NCBI GenBank assembly: GCA_046199005.1
Contig: CP176050.1
Span: forward strand, 4,092,001-4,156,000
Length of the DNA stretch: 64,000 nt
Direction: 5' to 3'
DNA from: Ascidiimonas sp046199005
GTDB lineage: Bacteria > Bacteroidota > Bacteroidia > Flavobacteriales > Flavobacteriaceae
Shown here one piece after another: positions 50,498-58,972 of the stretch. Numbering within the stretch: the first letter of the stretch is position 1; the number at the start of each line of letters is the position of its first letter. The notes below the pieces were generated by a model. The model made no database searches, was not told where the DNA came from, and was given only the letters and a program-made list of their open reading frames with translations. The translations under genes were made by a program, and so were the position numbers.

Positions 50498-50686
50498 TAC
50501 ATGCAATGATAGAAAACTACAAGAAAAAACGATCCAAGAATGTCCTAGAACGTGAATATTCCACAACAGAATAACTAGAGCCATGCTAATTTTAACCAAG
50601 ATCTTAATTGTTATTGTGGGAATTCTTCAAAATTACTTTTGATCATAACTCAATGTTTAGGACACCTTATATGGTATTCTTTCCTT

Positions 50687-51442
50687 TTATGAAAATTTTC
50701 TGAGATGCAATTTTTTACCATCGAACTCCCCATACGTATAATATCCGATCCAGTCACCCAGATTTATATAGGTAGATCGATCACCCACTTTTATTTCCAT
50801 GGGTAAATGCCGATGTCCGAATACAAAGTAATCGTAATGTGTCGACTTTAATTTACGCTTACTGTACTGCACTAACCACTCGTTCTCTTCACCGAGGAAC
50901 TTTACATCCTCATCTCCAGAGATCAATTTGTTTTTGACGGAAAGATATTGCGCCAGTTTCACCCCCAGATCTGGATGCAACCACCGAAACAACCATTTCG
51001 CAAAAGGATTGGTGAACACTTTTTTCATTCGTTTGTATCCCTTATCACCCGGTCCCAAACCATCTCCATGACCAATGAGAAATTTGATCTTATTAAAAGT
51101 ATACTCCTGAGGTTTGTGAAAAACCGGAATATTAAGTTCTTCTTCAAAATAACCATTCATCCAGAGATCGTGATTGCCTACAAAATAGTAAACGGGAATT
51201 CCGCTATCGGTGATCTCCGCAAGTTTACCTAATGTTCTTGTGAAACCTTTGGGAACCACGGTGTGATACTCAAACCAGAAATCAAAAAGGTCGCCGAGCA
51301 AAAAAATGGCGGCAGCATCCTGTTTTACCTCATCCAGCCATCTTACAAATTTCTGTTCTCTGGGAAAACTCTTCTCACGTGTAGGTGCTCCCAGGTGATT
51401 GTCTGAAGCAAAATAAACCTTTTTACCTTCCGGGATATTCAT
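50687..51442 (-). CDS. lpxH: UDP-2,3-diacylglucosamine diphosphatase
   Basis: 251 residues, calcineurin-like metallophosphoesterase. The metal-binding blocks are FASDNHLG (N-terminus), LGDLFDFWFEYH, VGNHDLWM, IGHGDGLGPGD and FGHRHLP, in the order of LpxH. It cleaves UDP-diacylglucosamine to lipid X in lipid A synthesis at the inner membrane. The pattern DNH in place of the common DLH is usual in Bacteroidota. It is on the minus strand next to the queD-like gene, 54 bases away. Confidence 0.85.
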   Translation of the reverse strand: MNIPEGKKVYFASDNHLGAPTREKSFPREQKFVRWLDEVKQDAAAIFLLGDLFDFWFEYHTVVPKGFTRTLGKLAEITDSGIPVYYFVGNHDLWMNGYFEEELNIPVFHKPQEYTFNKIKFLIGHGDGLGPGDKGYKRMKKVFTNPFAKWLFRWLHPDLGVKLAQYLSVKNKLISGDEDVKFLGEENEWLVQYSKRKLKSTHYDYFVFGHRHLPMEIKVGDRSTYINLGDWIGYYTYGEFDGKKLHLRKFS

Positions 51443-51496
51443 TGTTGTTGATTGATAGGTAAATATAACGGAATTGTAGTTAATTCACGAAACCCC

Positions 51497-51949
51497 TTAA
51501 GCATTATCAGAGGCATACCATTCTGCAAAAGAAGTTTCCGTTTCCTGTAATTTTAAAGAGTGAAGCTTAATAGTTTCCGGCAAGCGTGCTTTTATTTTTG
51601 TTGCAAAATCGATCACCATGTTTTCACTGGTAGGTTGATAATCTGCAAGTATTACATTGTGACCTCTGTCTTGAAGTTCTTTAGCTAACTCTACGTGTGG
51701 CGTATTTTTATTGAATACGGTAGCATGGTCAAAAACATCTACAATATCTTCCTTTACGATCTTCTTCAGGTCTCCAAAATCGATCACCATCCCATACTTT
51801 ACATGAGAAGTATCTGTAATGGGCGTACCGATTACCGTTACCGATAATTTGTAACTATGCCCATGCACGTTTCTGCATTTACCGTCATATCCATACAATG
51901 CATGCCCGGTCTCAAATGTAAATTGCTTGGTAATTCGAATGGTACTCAT
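51497..51949 (-). CDS. queD: 6-carboxytetrahydropterin synthase / PTPS family
   Basis: 150 residues. The metal His and Cys are in FETGHALYGYDGKCRNVHGHSY; DFGDLKKIV, FDHATVFN and SENMVIDFATK are the remaining PTPS motifs. It takes 7,8-dihydroneopterin triphosphate to carboxytetrahydropterin in queuosine synthesis, or acts as a pterin synthase. The CxxxHGH form favours QueD. A divergent 2OG oxygenase gene shares the upstream region. Confidence 0.83.
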   Translation of the reverse strand: MSTIRITKQFTFETGHALYGYDGKCRNVHGHSYKLSVTVIGTPITDTSHVKYGMVIDFGDLKKIVKEDIVDVFDHATVFNKNTPHVELAKELQDRGHNVILADYQPTSENMVIDFATKIKARLPETIKLHSLKLQETETSFAEWYASDNA

Positions 51950-51984
51950 TATTCCGTAATCTCAGTTTGTAATATTTATTTCTG

Positions 51985-51992
51985 CAAAGGTA
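51985..51992 (-). promoter_or_regulatory. -7 box for queD
   Basis: Minus-strand TACCTTTG, an exact TANNTTTG, 35 bases before the queD start. It is back to back with the next box. Confidence 0.4.
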
Positions 51993-51997
51993 TTCAT

Positions 51998-52031
51998 TTT
52001 GTAAAACCTGTTCATTTATAAACTACATTTG
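51998..52031 (+). promoter_or_regulatory. Bacteroidota-type promoter for the 2OG oxygenase gene
   Basis: TTTG (51998-52001), 22 bases, then TACATTTG (52024-52031), an exact -7 box. It ends 29 bases before the ATG at 52061. Confidence 0.5.
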
Positions 52032-52060
52032 CCTGCTTTTTTATAGATGTTTAAGTATAT

Positions 52061-52711
52061 ATGGCTACATCAGAACTGTTTGAACAGCTGGACTTTCAGG
52101 AAAACCCGCTGTACGAAAAGTTAATTCAGGATCTTATGGAAGATCAATACAGTGTAACTGATGCTTTTTTTACGGAAGAGGAAGTTTTACTGCTGCGCAA
52201 TTCGCTACTAGAGAAATACGAGAATGATGCCTTTAAAAAATCGGCTGTAGGTAGTCGTGTGAATGAGTTGATCGCTTCCGGGATTCGGGGAGATTTCATT
52301 AAATGGATAGATGAACAAGAAGCCAATGAAGCCGAACAGTTGTTTTTCCATAAAATAAATTCCTTAGTTAATTACCTCAACAAGACCTGTTTCATGGGCA
52401 TTCTGCAAAAGGAATTTCACTATGCAGTCTATCCGAAAGGCACTTTTTACAAAAGACATCTGGATACCTTTCGAAATGACGATCGCCGCAAACTTTCGTT
52501 TGTTTGTTACCTGAATGATGACAGCTGGGAAAAAGAAAATGGGGGCGAGTTAACCCTCTATTTACCGGAAGATAAAAAAGAACGCGCTCTGGACATTTAT
52601 CCGCTTCCCGGAAGAGTTGTACTGTTTGAAAGCCAGTTACTGGAACATGAAGTAAAAACGGTAAAGCATTCTAAACGACTAAGTATTACAGGTTGGCTTA
52701 AAACCCGATAG
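52061..52711 (+). CDS. 2OG-Fe(II) oxygenase
   Basis: 216 residues, double-stranded beta-helix. The iron ligands are His133 and Asp135 (YKRHLDTFR) and His196 (LLEHEV); Arg206 (SKRLSIT) binds 2-oxoglutarate. The GGELTLYLPE strand is standard for the prolyl-hydroxylase-like group. It may hydroxylate a protein side chain, but the substrate is unknown. Single gene with its own promoter, convergent with the esterase gene. Confidence 0.85.
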   Translation: MATSELFEQLDFQENPLYEKLIQDLMEDQYSVTDAFFTEEEVLLLRNSLLEKYENDAFKKSAVGSRVNELIASGIRGDFIKWIDEQEANEAEQLFFHKINSLVNYLNKTCFMGILQKEFHYAVYPKGTFYKRHLDTFRNDDRRKLSFVCYLNDDSWEKENGGELTLYLPEDKKERALDIYPLPGRVVLFESQLLEHEVKTVKHSKRLSITGWLKTR

Positions 52712-52733
52712 CATCTTATTCCAACCCTTTTGT

Positions 52734-53669
52734 TTATCGTTTCCTTTGCGCTGTTCCTAATAAGAACACCAATGGTACATCCAATCGTTTCTTCCAGGAT
52801 CTTTCTGAGTGATCGTCCCCTTCAAAAACTCTGGTCTTCCAGTTTTTTCGTGAGTATCCCTTGCTTTTTAAAATAGAATCGGCTTGTTTTTGAATGGAAG
52901 GATACAGTGCATCGAGTGTTTCTGTTCCATGATCAAAATACAACTTATGCGTCCCCGGCTCTGGCAAAGCCTCTGCCAGATATTCCATAAAAGCCTCAGG
53001 AACCGGATTGTTTTCCAGTGTGAATAACCCCGGCCAGTGCGTGGAAATACAGGCTGCTCCTCCAAATACTTCAGGATATTCGCATACTGCATACATAGAA
53101 ATGAGTCCGCCCATGCTTGAACCTGCAATAAATGTATGTTCCCTTTCAGGTTTGGTAGCATAGCGTTCATCAATTAAAGGTTTGAGCTCTTCCACCAAAA
53201 ATTTAAGGTAGTCATCAGATTGAACCTTCACACCGGTATAGCCCGGATCGTTTTTTAAGATATCATTATAGATGGAATCTTTTTTGCGTTTTGATATTTT
53301 TTCAAATGCCTTCTGAGGAAAGTATTCAAAATGTCTTAATTGTTGGCCATTCCAAATACCTACAACGATACACTCTTGTATTTTTTTTGCTGAAATTAAT
53401 CGACTGATGGTCTCATCTACACCCCATTCCTGTTTATTCCAAGTTTTTGTTGAATCAAATAACATTTGACCATCCTGCATATAGAGCACCGCGTATTTCT
53501 TTTCGACCGTATAATCTTCCGGAAGCCAAACATCTATGTTTCTTGCAGCAACATATTTTGAAGGCAAACTATCGAATCTTTGAACCGTTCCAAAAGCAAC
53601 TTCAGGAATTTCCTGTGCATGCGAAAAAGTAATACTTAAAAAGAGAATGAAGGGCAGCATCGTTTTCAT
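52734..53669 (-). CDS. Secreted esterase of the putative esterase (EstD/Fes-like) family
   Basis: 311 residues from the ATG at 53669; a TTG at 53690 is in frame but makes no better signal. Signal peptide 1-18 (ITFSHAQ). An alpha/beta hydrolase with YAVLYMQDGQMLFD, the nucleophile GSSMGGLISMY and the catalytic His in GDDHSERSWKKR, as in PF00756 esterases. It probably acts in the periplasm on esters such as acylated sugars or siderophores; no specific substrate is shown by context. Convergent with the 2OG oxygenase gene. Confidence 0.82.
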   Translation of the reverse strand: MKTMLPFILFLSITFSHAQEIPEVAFGTVQRFDSLPSKYVAARNIDVWLPEDYTVEKKYAVLYMQDGQMLFDSTKTWNKQEWGVDETISRLISAKKIQECIVVGIWNGQQLRHFEYFPQKAFEKISKRKKDSIYNDILKNDPGYTGVKVQSDDYLKFLVEELKPLIDERYATKPEREHTFIAGSSMGGLISMYAVCEYPEVFGGAACISTHWPGLFTLENNPVPEAFMEYLAEALPEPGTHKLYFDHGTETLDALYPSIQKQADSILKSKGYSRKNWKTRVFEGDDHSERSWKKRLDVPLVFLLGTAQRKR

Positions 53670-53758
53670 AAGTAGGGAATTTACGGACAATATCGTAAAT
53701 TATTCTTAATCAGAGAAAACAGGCGGGAAGTTCTTTAATTTTTGAAGTGATTAACAGA

Positions 53759-54199
53759 TTAAAACTGAACCAAATCAAAATTGGTATTGATAAAATCAAA
53801 CAGTCCCCATAAAAAAAGTAATGTCCACAATACCGTTCGGTTCCAGTTGGTACGTATCAGCTTTTCGGTAGACTCCGGTAACGCCACGCCTTCGGTTAAA
53901 TTTTTATGCAGGGGTACCGCCTGCGCAAAAGTTAATATCCAGACAACCAGTACTAAAACAAAGGAAGTTAATGTATACCCATTGTAAGCGTCGAATAATT
54001 GCAAGCCATGAAGAAATAACTGCCCCAGCATTAAAGGAGCTACTATATACGTTATTAAATTGGTGTATTTTGGATGCCAATACAACAATCGGGCTTCTTG
54101 ATAATGTCGAAACCCTGGATAAATTACCAACTGTACGGTCCAGATAAGTACAAACAATCCAAAGTCTGCGAGTAAGCGCAGGAGTTCGATCAGGTTCAT
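53759..54199 (-). CDS. Four-helix membrane protein of unknown function
   Basis: 146 residues, four hydrophobic helices (LADFGLFVLIWTVQLVIYPG, YIVAPLMLGQLFLHGLQLF, LTSFVLVLVVWILTFAQAV, TVLWTLLFLWGLFDFI). Conserved polar YP and HK positions resemble small uncharacterised integral proteins of Flavobacteriia. The start overlaps the upstream DoxX-like gene by 4 bases, so it is translated as the last member of a three-gene membrane operon. Function unknown. Confidence 0.6.
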   Translation of the reverse strand: MNLIELLRLLADFGLFVLIWTVQLVIYPGFRHYQEARLLYWHPKYTNLITYIVAPLMLGQLFLHGLQLFDAYNGYTLTSFVLVLVVWILTFAQAVPLHKNLTEGVALPESTEKLIRTNWNRTVLWTLLFLWGLFDFINTNFDLVQF

Positions 54200-54579
54200 G
54201 ATTTTAGGGTTTTAAGGTTGCCTGCATACCAGGTCCAATATATCAATAACGGATGAATAACCAGTAATCGTATCCACGCTATCCATGGAGCGACACAAAT
54301 ACTGTTTTCAAAACAACTACCAGCATGTATGAAATAGATGTGCGACGGAATGAAAGCAATTAAAAGCACGCAGATAAGCATACTGGTAGATTTACGGGTC
54401 TTCACAGGGATCAATAATAATGCAAATACGATCTCCAACGTCCCGCTTAACAGATTTATCGCTTCCGGAAAAGGTAGATAATCAGGGATTAAAGGCAAAT
54501 AGAACTGCGGATTCATAAAATGATAGACTCCTGCAATGAAAAAGAAAACAATCAGTATGTATAAACTAGTCTTTTGCAT
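54196..54579 (-). CDS. DoxX-like membrane protein
   Basis: 127 residues, four helices. YHFMNPQFYLPLIPDYLPFPEAINLLSGTLEIV is the DoxX pattern (the F-x-x-P-x-x-Y...P...L-x-S-G-x-x-E core). The second Cys pair (CFENSICV) faces a loop. It overlaps the gene upstream by 14 bases and the one downstream by 4. DoxX-type proteins take part in electron transfer or redox control in the inner membrane; its substrate is unknown. Confidence 0.75.
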   Translation of the reverse strand: MQKTSLYILIVFFFIAGVYHFMNPQFYLPLIPDYLPFPEAINLLSGTLEIVFALLLIPVKTRKSTSMLICVLLIAFIPSHIYFIHAGSCFENSICVAPWIAWIRLLVIHPLLIYWTWYAGNLKTLKS

Positions 54580-54976
54580 CGCTTAATCGCCATTGATGTT
54601 CTGTATGAACTCTTCTCAGAATCAGGAAAAACGGAATCCACCAAATAAGGTCATTCGTAATTAGTGTATAGCTAAATTCAAACGGCACGATCCCTTGAGC
54701 ATAATTGAAAACAAATCCCAGAGGACCGAAAATCTTACCTAGAAATCCAACTGCTACGATGGGCCAGTGCCGCATTGCATCGTAGGATGCCCACCAGTAA
54801 CCAAGGCCGTAGACGCCTATCACCATGCCCATTCCCTGCCATACCATAGGATGATTGAGCGGATCCATACCCACAAGATTAAAAAAATGATCAGGGAAAA
54901 GTACCACCCAGGCACCCCAGAGAATATTGTAAACAGCAGCGATCTGTAGCACACGCTTTGCTTGCAATTTGGTCAT
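54566..54976 (-). CDS. Membrane protein of unknown function
   Basis: 136 residues with four hydrophobic helices and a short basic end (RRVHTEHQWRLSD). GMGMVIGVYGLGYWWASYDAMRHWPIVAVGFLGK is the most conserved-looking part. Similar proteins are uncharacterised. First gene of a three-gene operon whose frames overlap (14 and 4 bases), all three coding for small membrane proteins, so they may form one complex. Confidence 0.6.
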   Translation of the reverse strand: MTKLQAKRVLQIAAVYNILWGAWVVLFPDHFFNLVGMDPLNHPMVWQGMGMVIGVYGLGYWWASYDAMRHWPIVAVGFLGKIFGPLGFVFNYAQGIVPFEFSYTLITNDLIWWIPFFLILRRVHTEHQWRLSDAKD

Positions 54977-55018
54977 AGCTTTTTTTGCAAAGATACTAAG
55001 TGCCCGCTTAATTAGTAA

Positions 55019-56980
55019 TTAGTCAATGCCATTTTTCAACCACATGCATTCATAAGGTTCCAATACAAGATAGGCACCTTTGAGCCCCACCTTATTACCA
55101 GTAATGAGATTGGTGACGCCGTCGGAAATATTAAAACTCACTTTGTGAAGCCACCAGGCGTCAACAAGCTCAAGGGTATGATTAAAATTACAGAGCACTA
55201 GAATATTGCCGTGTTGCATGGACCACCTCATGTAGGCGAAAATATGACCATTGGGTGTAGCTTCCAGTGTACAATTATTGGCATCGGCAAAAACCGGAAG
55301 GGTTTTTCGAATTCGGATGAGTTCTTTTAAGTGATTAAAGATTTGAGCAGCGGGATCTTCTGATTTTTCTATCTCAGCGACTACCTCCCAATTCATACTT
55401 GGTCGGTTCAACCACCTGCTATCCTCTTTTTTATTTGCATTATCCAGAAAAGAATAATCGTTAAGCGTTCCAATTTCATCGCCTGAGTAGATCATAGGAA
55501 TACCGCCATAGCTTAAAACAATGGCATGAAGTAAATTAATTTTATTTATGGCTAGTCGTATTTTGTAGTGATCTTCCTCTTCCTGAGCTTTTTCAAGTCC
55601 TGCTAACGAAGCTAAAGATCCTGTAATACGCCCGTCACCGGTTTCAGGGTTAAACATAAAAAGCATGCCTTTTGCAGGAGAATTGTAAAGATCTCTACAA
55701 TAATAATCAAGAATATACTGCCTGTGCAAATAAGGGTCCCACCCAACTTCGGCAATGTGTTCGTCTTCAAAACCCAAACCAATATCATCATGACAACGTA
55801 CATAATTTACCCAGGTACAACTGTCCGGTTTATCTGGAACATTTTGAAGGCTTTTGTACAATAACCGGGTCTCTCCCGTAGCAACAGATTCCCAAAGAAG
55901 TGCCATGAGTGTAGCATTGTAAGCGATCTCACATTCATTTCCTTTCATAGCGCCTTCTCCGAAATATTTGATAATCTGTTTGGGAGCGACAATAGCTTCC
56001 GCCAGATATACAATGCCAGGAGCGATCACCTGAGTGCAAAGTCGGAATAACTGTGTAACCATATGTGCTTCCGGTAAATTCTGGGAAACAGTACCTTCCT
56101 TTTTCCATAAAAAAGCCAGGGCATCAAAGCGAATAATATCAACCCCCAGATTGCCCATAGCAATTAAATTCCCAAGCATTTCAACGAAGACTTCCGGGTT
56201 GGTGTAATTAAGATCCCATTGATAAGTATTAAATGTGGTCATGATCCATTGCTCCATTTCATTTACATAGGTAAAATTTCCGGGAGCTGTCTGTGGAAAT
56301 ACTTCCTGCATACTCGCATCAAATCGATCTGGTACAGACCGGTCGGGATAACAATAATAATAATTCTGATACTTTTTTTCTCCTTGCTTGGCCTTTTGTG
56401 CCCAGCGATGATTATCTGCAGTGTGGTTTACCACGAAATCCAGCATGAGTACCATGCTCTTGCTTCGCATGGTATTAGTTAATGAAAGCAGATCTTTAGT
56501 ACTTCCAAATTTTTTATCTACTTTGGTATAGTGAGTTACGGCATAACCCCCATCATTTTCTCCTTTGGGGCGTTCCATCAAAGGCATTATATGTAAAAAG
56601 TTAACCCCTAACTCTTCTAAATATGGCAACTTATCCTGTACTCCTTTAATATTCCTGTTAAACAGATCTGCATAGAGTTGCATCCCTACCAGCTTTTCAC
56701 TTTGGTACCATTGCGTATCTTCTACTCTATTCATGTCTAAAGCTTTCAAAACTTCTGGTCTTTTTTTGAAACTGTCGTACAAGGAAAGTAACAATTGCTC
56801 AAATACGTTTTCATGAGTCTTATCTGGATAGAGCGTAAAGAAAAGCTCACTTATAAGAGAAAAGTTGGCAGCCAGCCGCATTTCAAAAGCTTTTGAGATA
56901 TCATCTGCGGGGAGCGCTATTTTTTTCTTATATTTTTCTTGAAATTTATGTAGATGATAATGATGTCTTGCTTGATTCAT
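55019..56980 (-). CDS. Amylosucrase (GH13 subfamily 4)
   Basis: 653 residues, the normal length. The catalytic residues fall at the same numbers as in Neisseria polysaccharea amylosucrase: Asp286 (IIRFDALAFLW) as nucleophile and Glu328 (VYLAEAIV) as acid/base, with His397-Asp398-Asp399 (VRCHDDIG) near the third Asp. GGYAVTHY, DFVVNHTADNHRWAQ and the long N-terminal helical domain support amylosucrase over ordinary amylase. It converts sucrose to alpha-1,4-glucan and fructose with no signal peptide, so inside the cell. It shares 4 bases with a fructokinase gene. Confidence 0.88.
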   Translation of the reverse strand: MNQARHHYHLHKFQEKYKKKIALPADDISKAFEMRLAANFSLISELFFTLYPDKTHENVFEQLLLSLYDSFKKRPEVLKALDMNRVEDTQWYQSEKLVGMQLYADLFNRNIKGVQDKLPYLEELGVNFLHIMPLMERPKGENDGGYAVTHYTKVDKKFGSTKDLLSLTNTMRSKSMVLMLDFVVNHTADNHRWAQKAKQGEKKYQNYYYCYPDRSVPDRFDASMQEVFPQTAPGNFTYVNEMEQWIMTTFNTYQWDLNYTNPEVFVEMLGNLIAMGNLGVDIIRFDALAFLWKKEGTVSQNLPEAHMVTQLFRLCTQVIAPGIVYLAEAIVAPKQIIKYFGEGAMKGNECEIAYNATLMALLWESVATGETRLLYKSLQNVPDKPDSCTWVNYVRCHDDIGLGFEDEHIAEVGWDPYLHRQYILDYYCRDLYNSPAKGMLFMFNPETGDGRITGSLASLAGLEKAQEEEDHYKIRLAINKINLLHAIVLSYGGIPMIYSGDEIGTLNDYSFLDNANKKEDSRWLNRPSMNWEVVAEIEKSEDPAAQIFNHLKELIRIRKTLPVFADANNCTLEATPNGHIFAYMRWSMQHGNILVLCNFNHTLELVDAWWLHKVSFNISDGVTNLITGNKVGLKGAYLVLEPYECMWLKNGID

Positions 56981-57930
56981 TTCACATGTGAGTTTAATTT
57001 TGACGCATCCGGTAGCGCAGCTATAGCACCGTACTGTGTGGTGGTAATGGCTCCACAGGCATTGGCGACCTTAACCATATGAAGAAAACGCTCTTTATCT
57101 TTCATGATACTTATAGGAGATTCCTCATCTGCAAGTTGCCATAATAGACATCCTATAAATGCATCGCCTGCACCCGTGGTATCCACAGGATTTACCGATA
57201 TACTTGGTACTGTTTCCTGATACATTTTGGTGCTTACATATGTACCTTCTTTACCAAGGGTAATGCAAATGGTATCTGCACCAATTTCATGTAGTATTTT
57301 ACAAGATGCCTCCAAGGTCTCGGCACCGGAGAGAAGCATCGCTTCTTCCAGACTAAATTTTGCCAAATGAGAATTTGCAATGAATGGTGTACACAGCTGC
57401 TTAAACTCAGTATCCCTTTCTTTCCATAAATCGGTTCGATAATTAGGATCAAAAGAAATAAAGGCTTTGCGCTCTATAGCTTCCTTCAAATAATGTTCGT
57501 AACACGTTTGTAAAGATCCACCAAGAAATGCTGTAGCGGCTCCAAAATGTAGTATACCATCGTTAAATTGCGATATTAATTTAGTATCAGATTCTAAGGC
57601 CTTGTCCGCTCCTCGATTAAATACAAAATCACGCTCTCCATCTTCTGCAATGGAAACAAATGCCAACGTAGTAAAAGTGGGGATTTGTTGTACAAATTCA
57701 ACAGATACTTTGTGATCTTTTAAGGTCTTTATCAGAAAGATACCAAAGGGATCGTCTCCCACAGCACCTACAAAAGCACTCTGTCCGCCAAGTTTAGCGA
57801 TGGCCGTGGCTACATTTGCCGGAGCACCCCCTGCTTTTCGGGTGAACTGATGTGCCATGGTAAGGTCTTTACCTTGCTTTTCAGCAACAAAATCAATAAG
57901 CATTTCTCCAATGCAAAATACATTTTTCAT
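56977..57930 (-). CDS. PfkB-family carbohydrate kinase, probable fructokinase
   Basis: 317 residues from the ATG at 57930 (a TTG two codons upstream is in frame). RKAGGAPANVATAIAKLGG and the ATP-site DTTGAGDAFIGCLLW are the two PfkB signatures. The adjacent amylosucrase releases fructose, and the genes overlap by 4 bases (kinase first), so phosphorylation of that fructose is the natural role. No sucrose transporter or glucan enzyme is adjacent. Deduced from context and family. Confidence 0.86.
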   Translation of the reverse strand: MKNVFCIGEMLIDFVAEKQGKDLTMAHQFTRKAGGAPANVATAIAKLGGQSAFVGAVGDDPFGIFLIKTLKDHKVSVEFVQQIPTFTTLAFVSIAEDGERDFVFNRGADKALESDTKLISQFNDGILHFGAATAFLGGSLQTCYEHYLKEAIERKAFISFDPNYRTDLWKERDTEFKQLCTPFIANSHLAKFSLEEAMLLSGAETLEASCKILHEIGADTICITLGKEGTYVSTKMYQETVPSISVNPVDTTGAGDAFIGCLLWQLADEESPISIMKDKERFLHMVKVANACGAITTTQYGAIAALPDASKLNSHVK

Positions 57931-58101
57931 AGGCAATTTTTCGTATCATTTGTTTTGCGATCAAGTACAACAGAAGCAGTCAATTTCGTTATTTTTAGCC
58001 TGTAGTTTCTAAAACTGCTTCAAATAGAATAATTTTGAAACAGAAGTTAAAGATACAATTTGCTTTCAAATCTGTTAAGAGAGCAAATACAAAATATTGC
58101 T

Positions 58102-58833
58102 ATGTTTAAAAGAAAATTGGTGATTGGCGACATTCATGGTGGCCTTAAAGCCTTATGGCAAATCCTGGAAAGAGCCAAGGTAGATACAGACGATCAATTG
58201 GTATTTCTCGGAGATTATGTAGACGGATGGAGCGATTCTCCTCAAGTAATTGAATTTTTAATGGAGCTCCGTAAAACGCACTCCTGTATTTTCATTAGGG
58301 GTAATCACGACGAGCTTTGCTACAAATGGCTCAAGCATGGGAAAGATAATCCGATGTGGCTCTTTCACGGGGGAAGGGTGACGGTAGATGCCTACGCCAA
58401 AATTGACACTTCAGAATTACCTCAGCATATCGAGTTTTTTGAAGCTCTGGAAAATTACCATTTAGACGACGAAAACAAGCTTTTTTTACATGCCGGATTT
58501 ACCAACGTGCACGGCGTAAAACGAGAATGGTTTCCAGAAATGTTTTATTGGGATCGTTCACTGTGGGAAATGGCTATTGCCCTCGATCCTGCACTTTCAC
58601 CAGAAGACCCCAACTATCCAAAACGGCTTACCCACTACAATGAGATCTATATTGGGCATACCCCCACTATCAGAATAGGTGAGTCTGTGCCCTTGCATGC
58701 TGCCGGAATTTGGAATGTAGATACCGGAGCCGCTTATGAACATCCGCTTACCATTATGGATACAGCTACTAAAGAATACTGGCAAAGCGATCCTGTAAAC
58801 CAACTATACCCTGGAGAAAAAGGAAGAAATTAG
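58102..58833 (+). CDS. Calcineurin-like / serine-threonine-type protein phosphatase
   Basis: 243 residues from the ATG at 58102; the frame opens at a TTG (58060) but the phosphatase fold starts at MFKRKLVIGDIHGG. The five metal-binding blocks of PPP enzymes appear: GDIHGG (9-14), GDYVDG (37-42), GNHDE (67-71), then HAGF and GHTPT. No signal peptide. It could act on phosphoproteins or on dinucleotides (ApaH-like); the sequence does not decide. Divergent from the fructokinase gene. Confidence 0.82.
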   Translation: MFKRKLVIGDIHGGLKALWQILERAKVDTDDQLVFLGDYVDGWSDSPQVIEFLMELRKTHSCIFIRGNHDELCYKWLKHGKDNPMWLFHGGRVTVDAYAKIDTSELPQHIEFFEALENYHLDDENKLFLHAGFTNVHGVKREWFPEMFYWDRSLWEMAIALDPALSPEDPNYPKRLTHYNEIYIGHTPTIRIGESVPLHAAGIWNVDTGAAYEHPLTIMDTATKEYWQSDPVNQLYPGEKGRN

Positions 58834-58972
58834 TCATTCTTTAAGGCTTTTAAATCATGTGGAAGAATAATGTTTAAAAGAGCATTAGATTTAAATTACT
58901 ACGATCAAAGATTGTTTTTACCAAACTGATAATTTTAGTAACTTAACCATCCAATTTTAAAACCGAACAATC

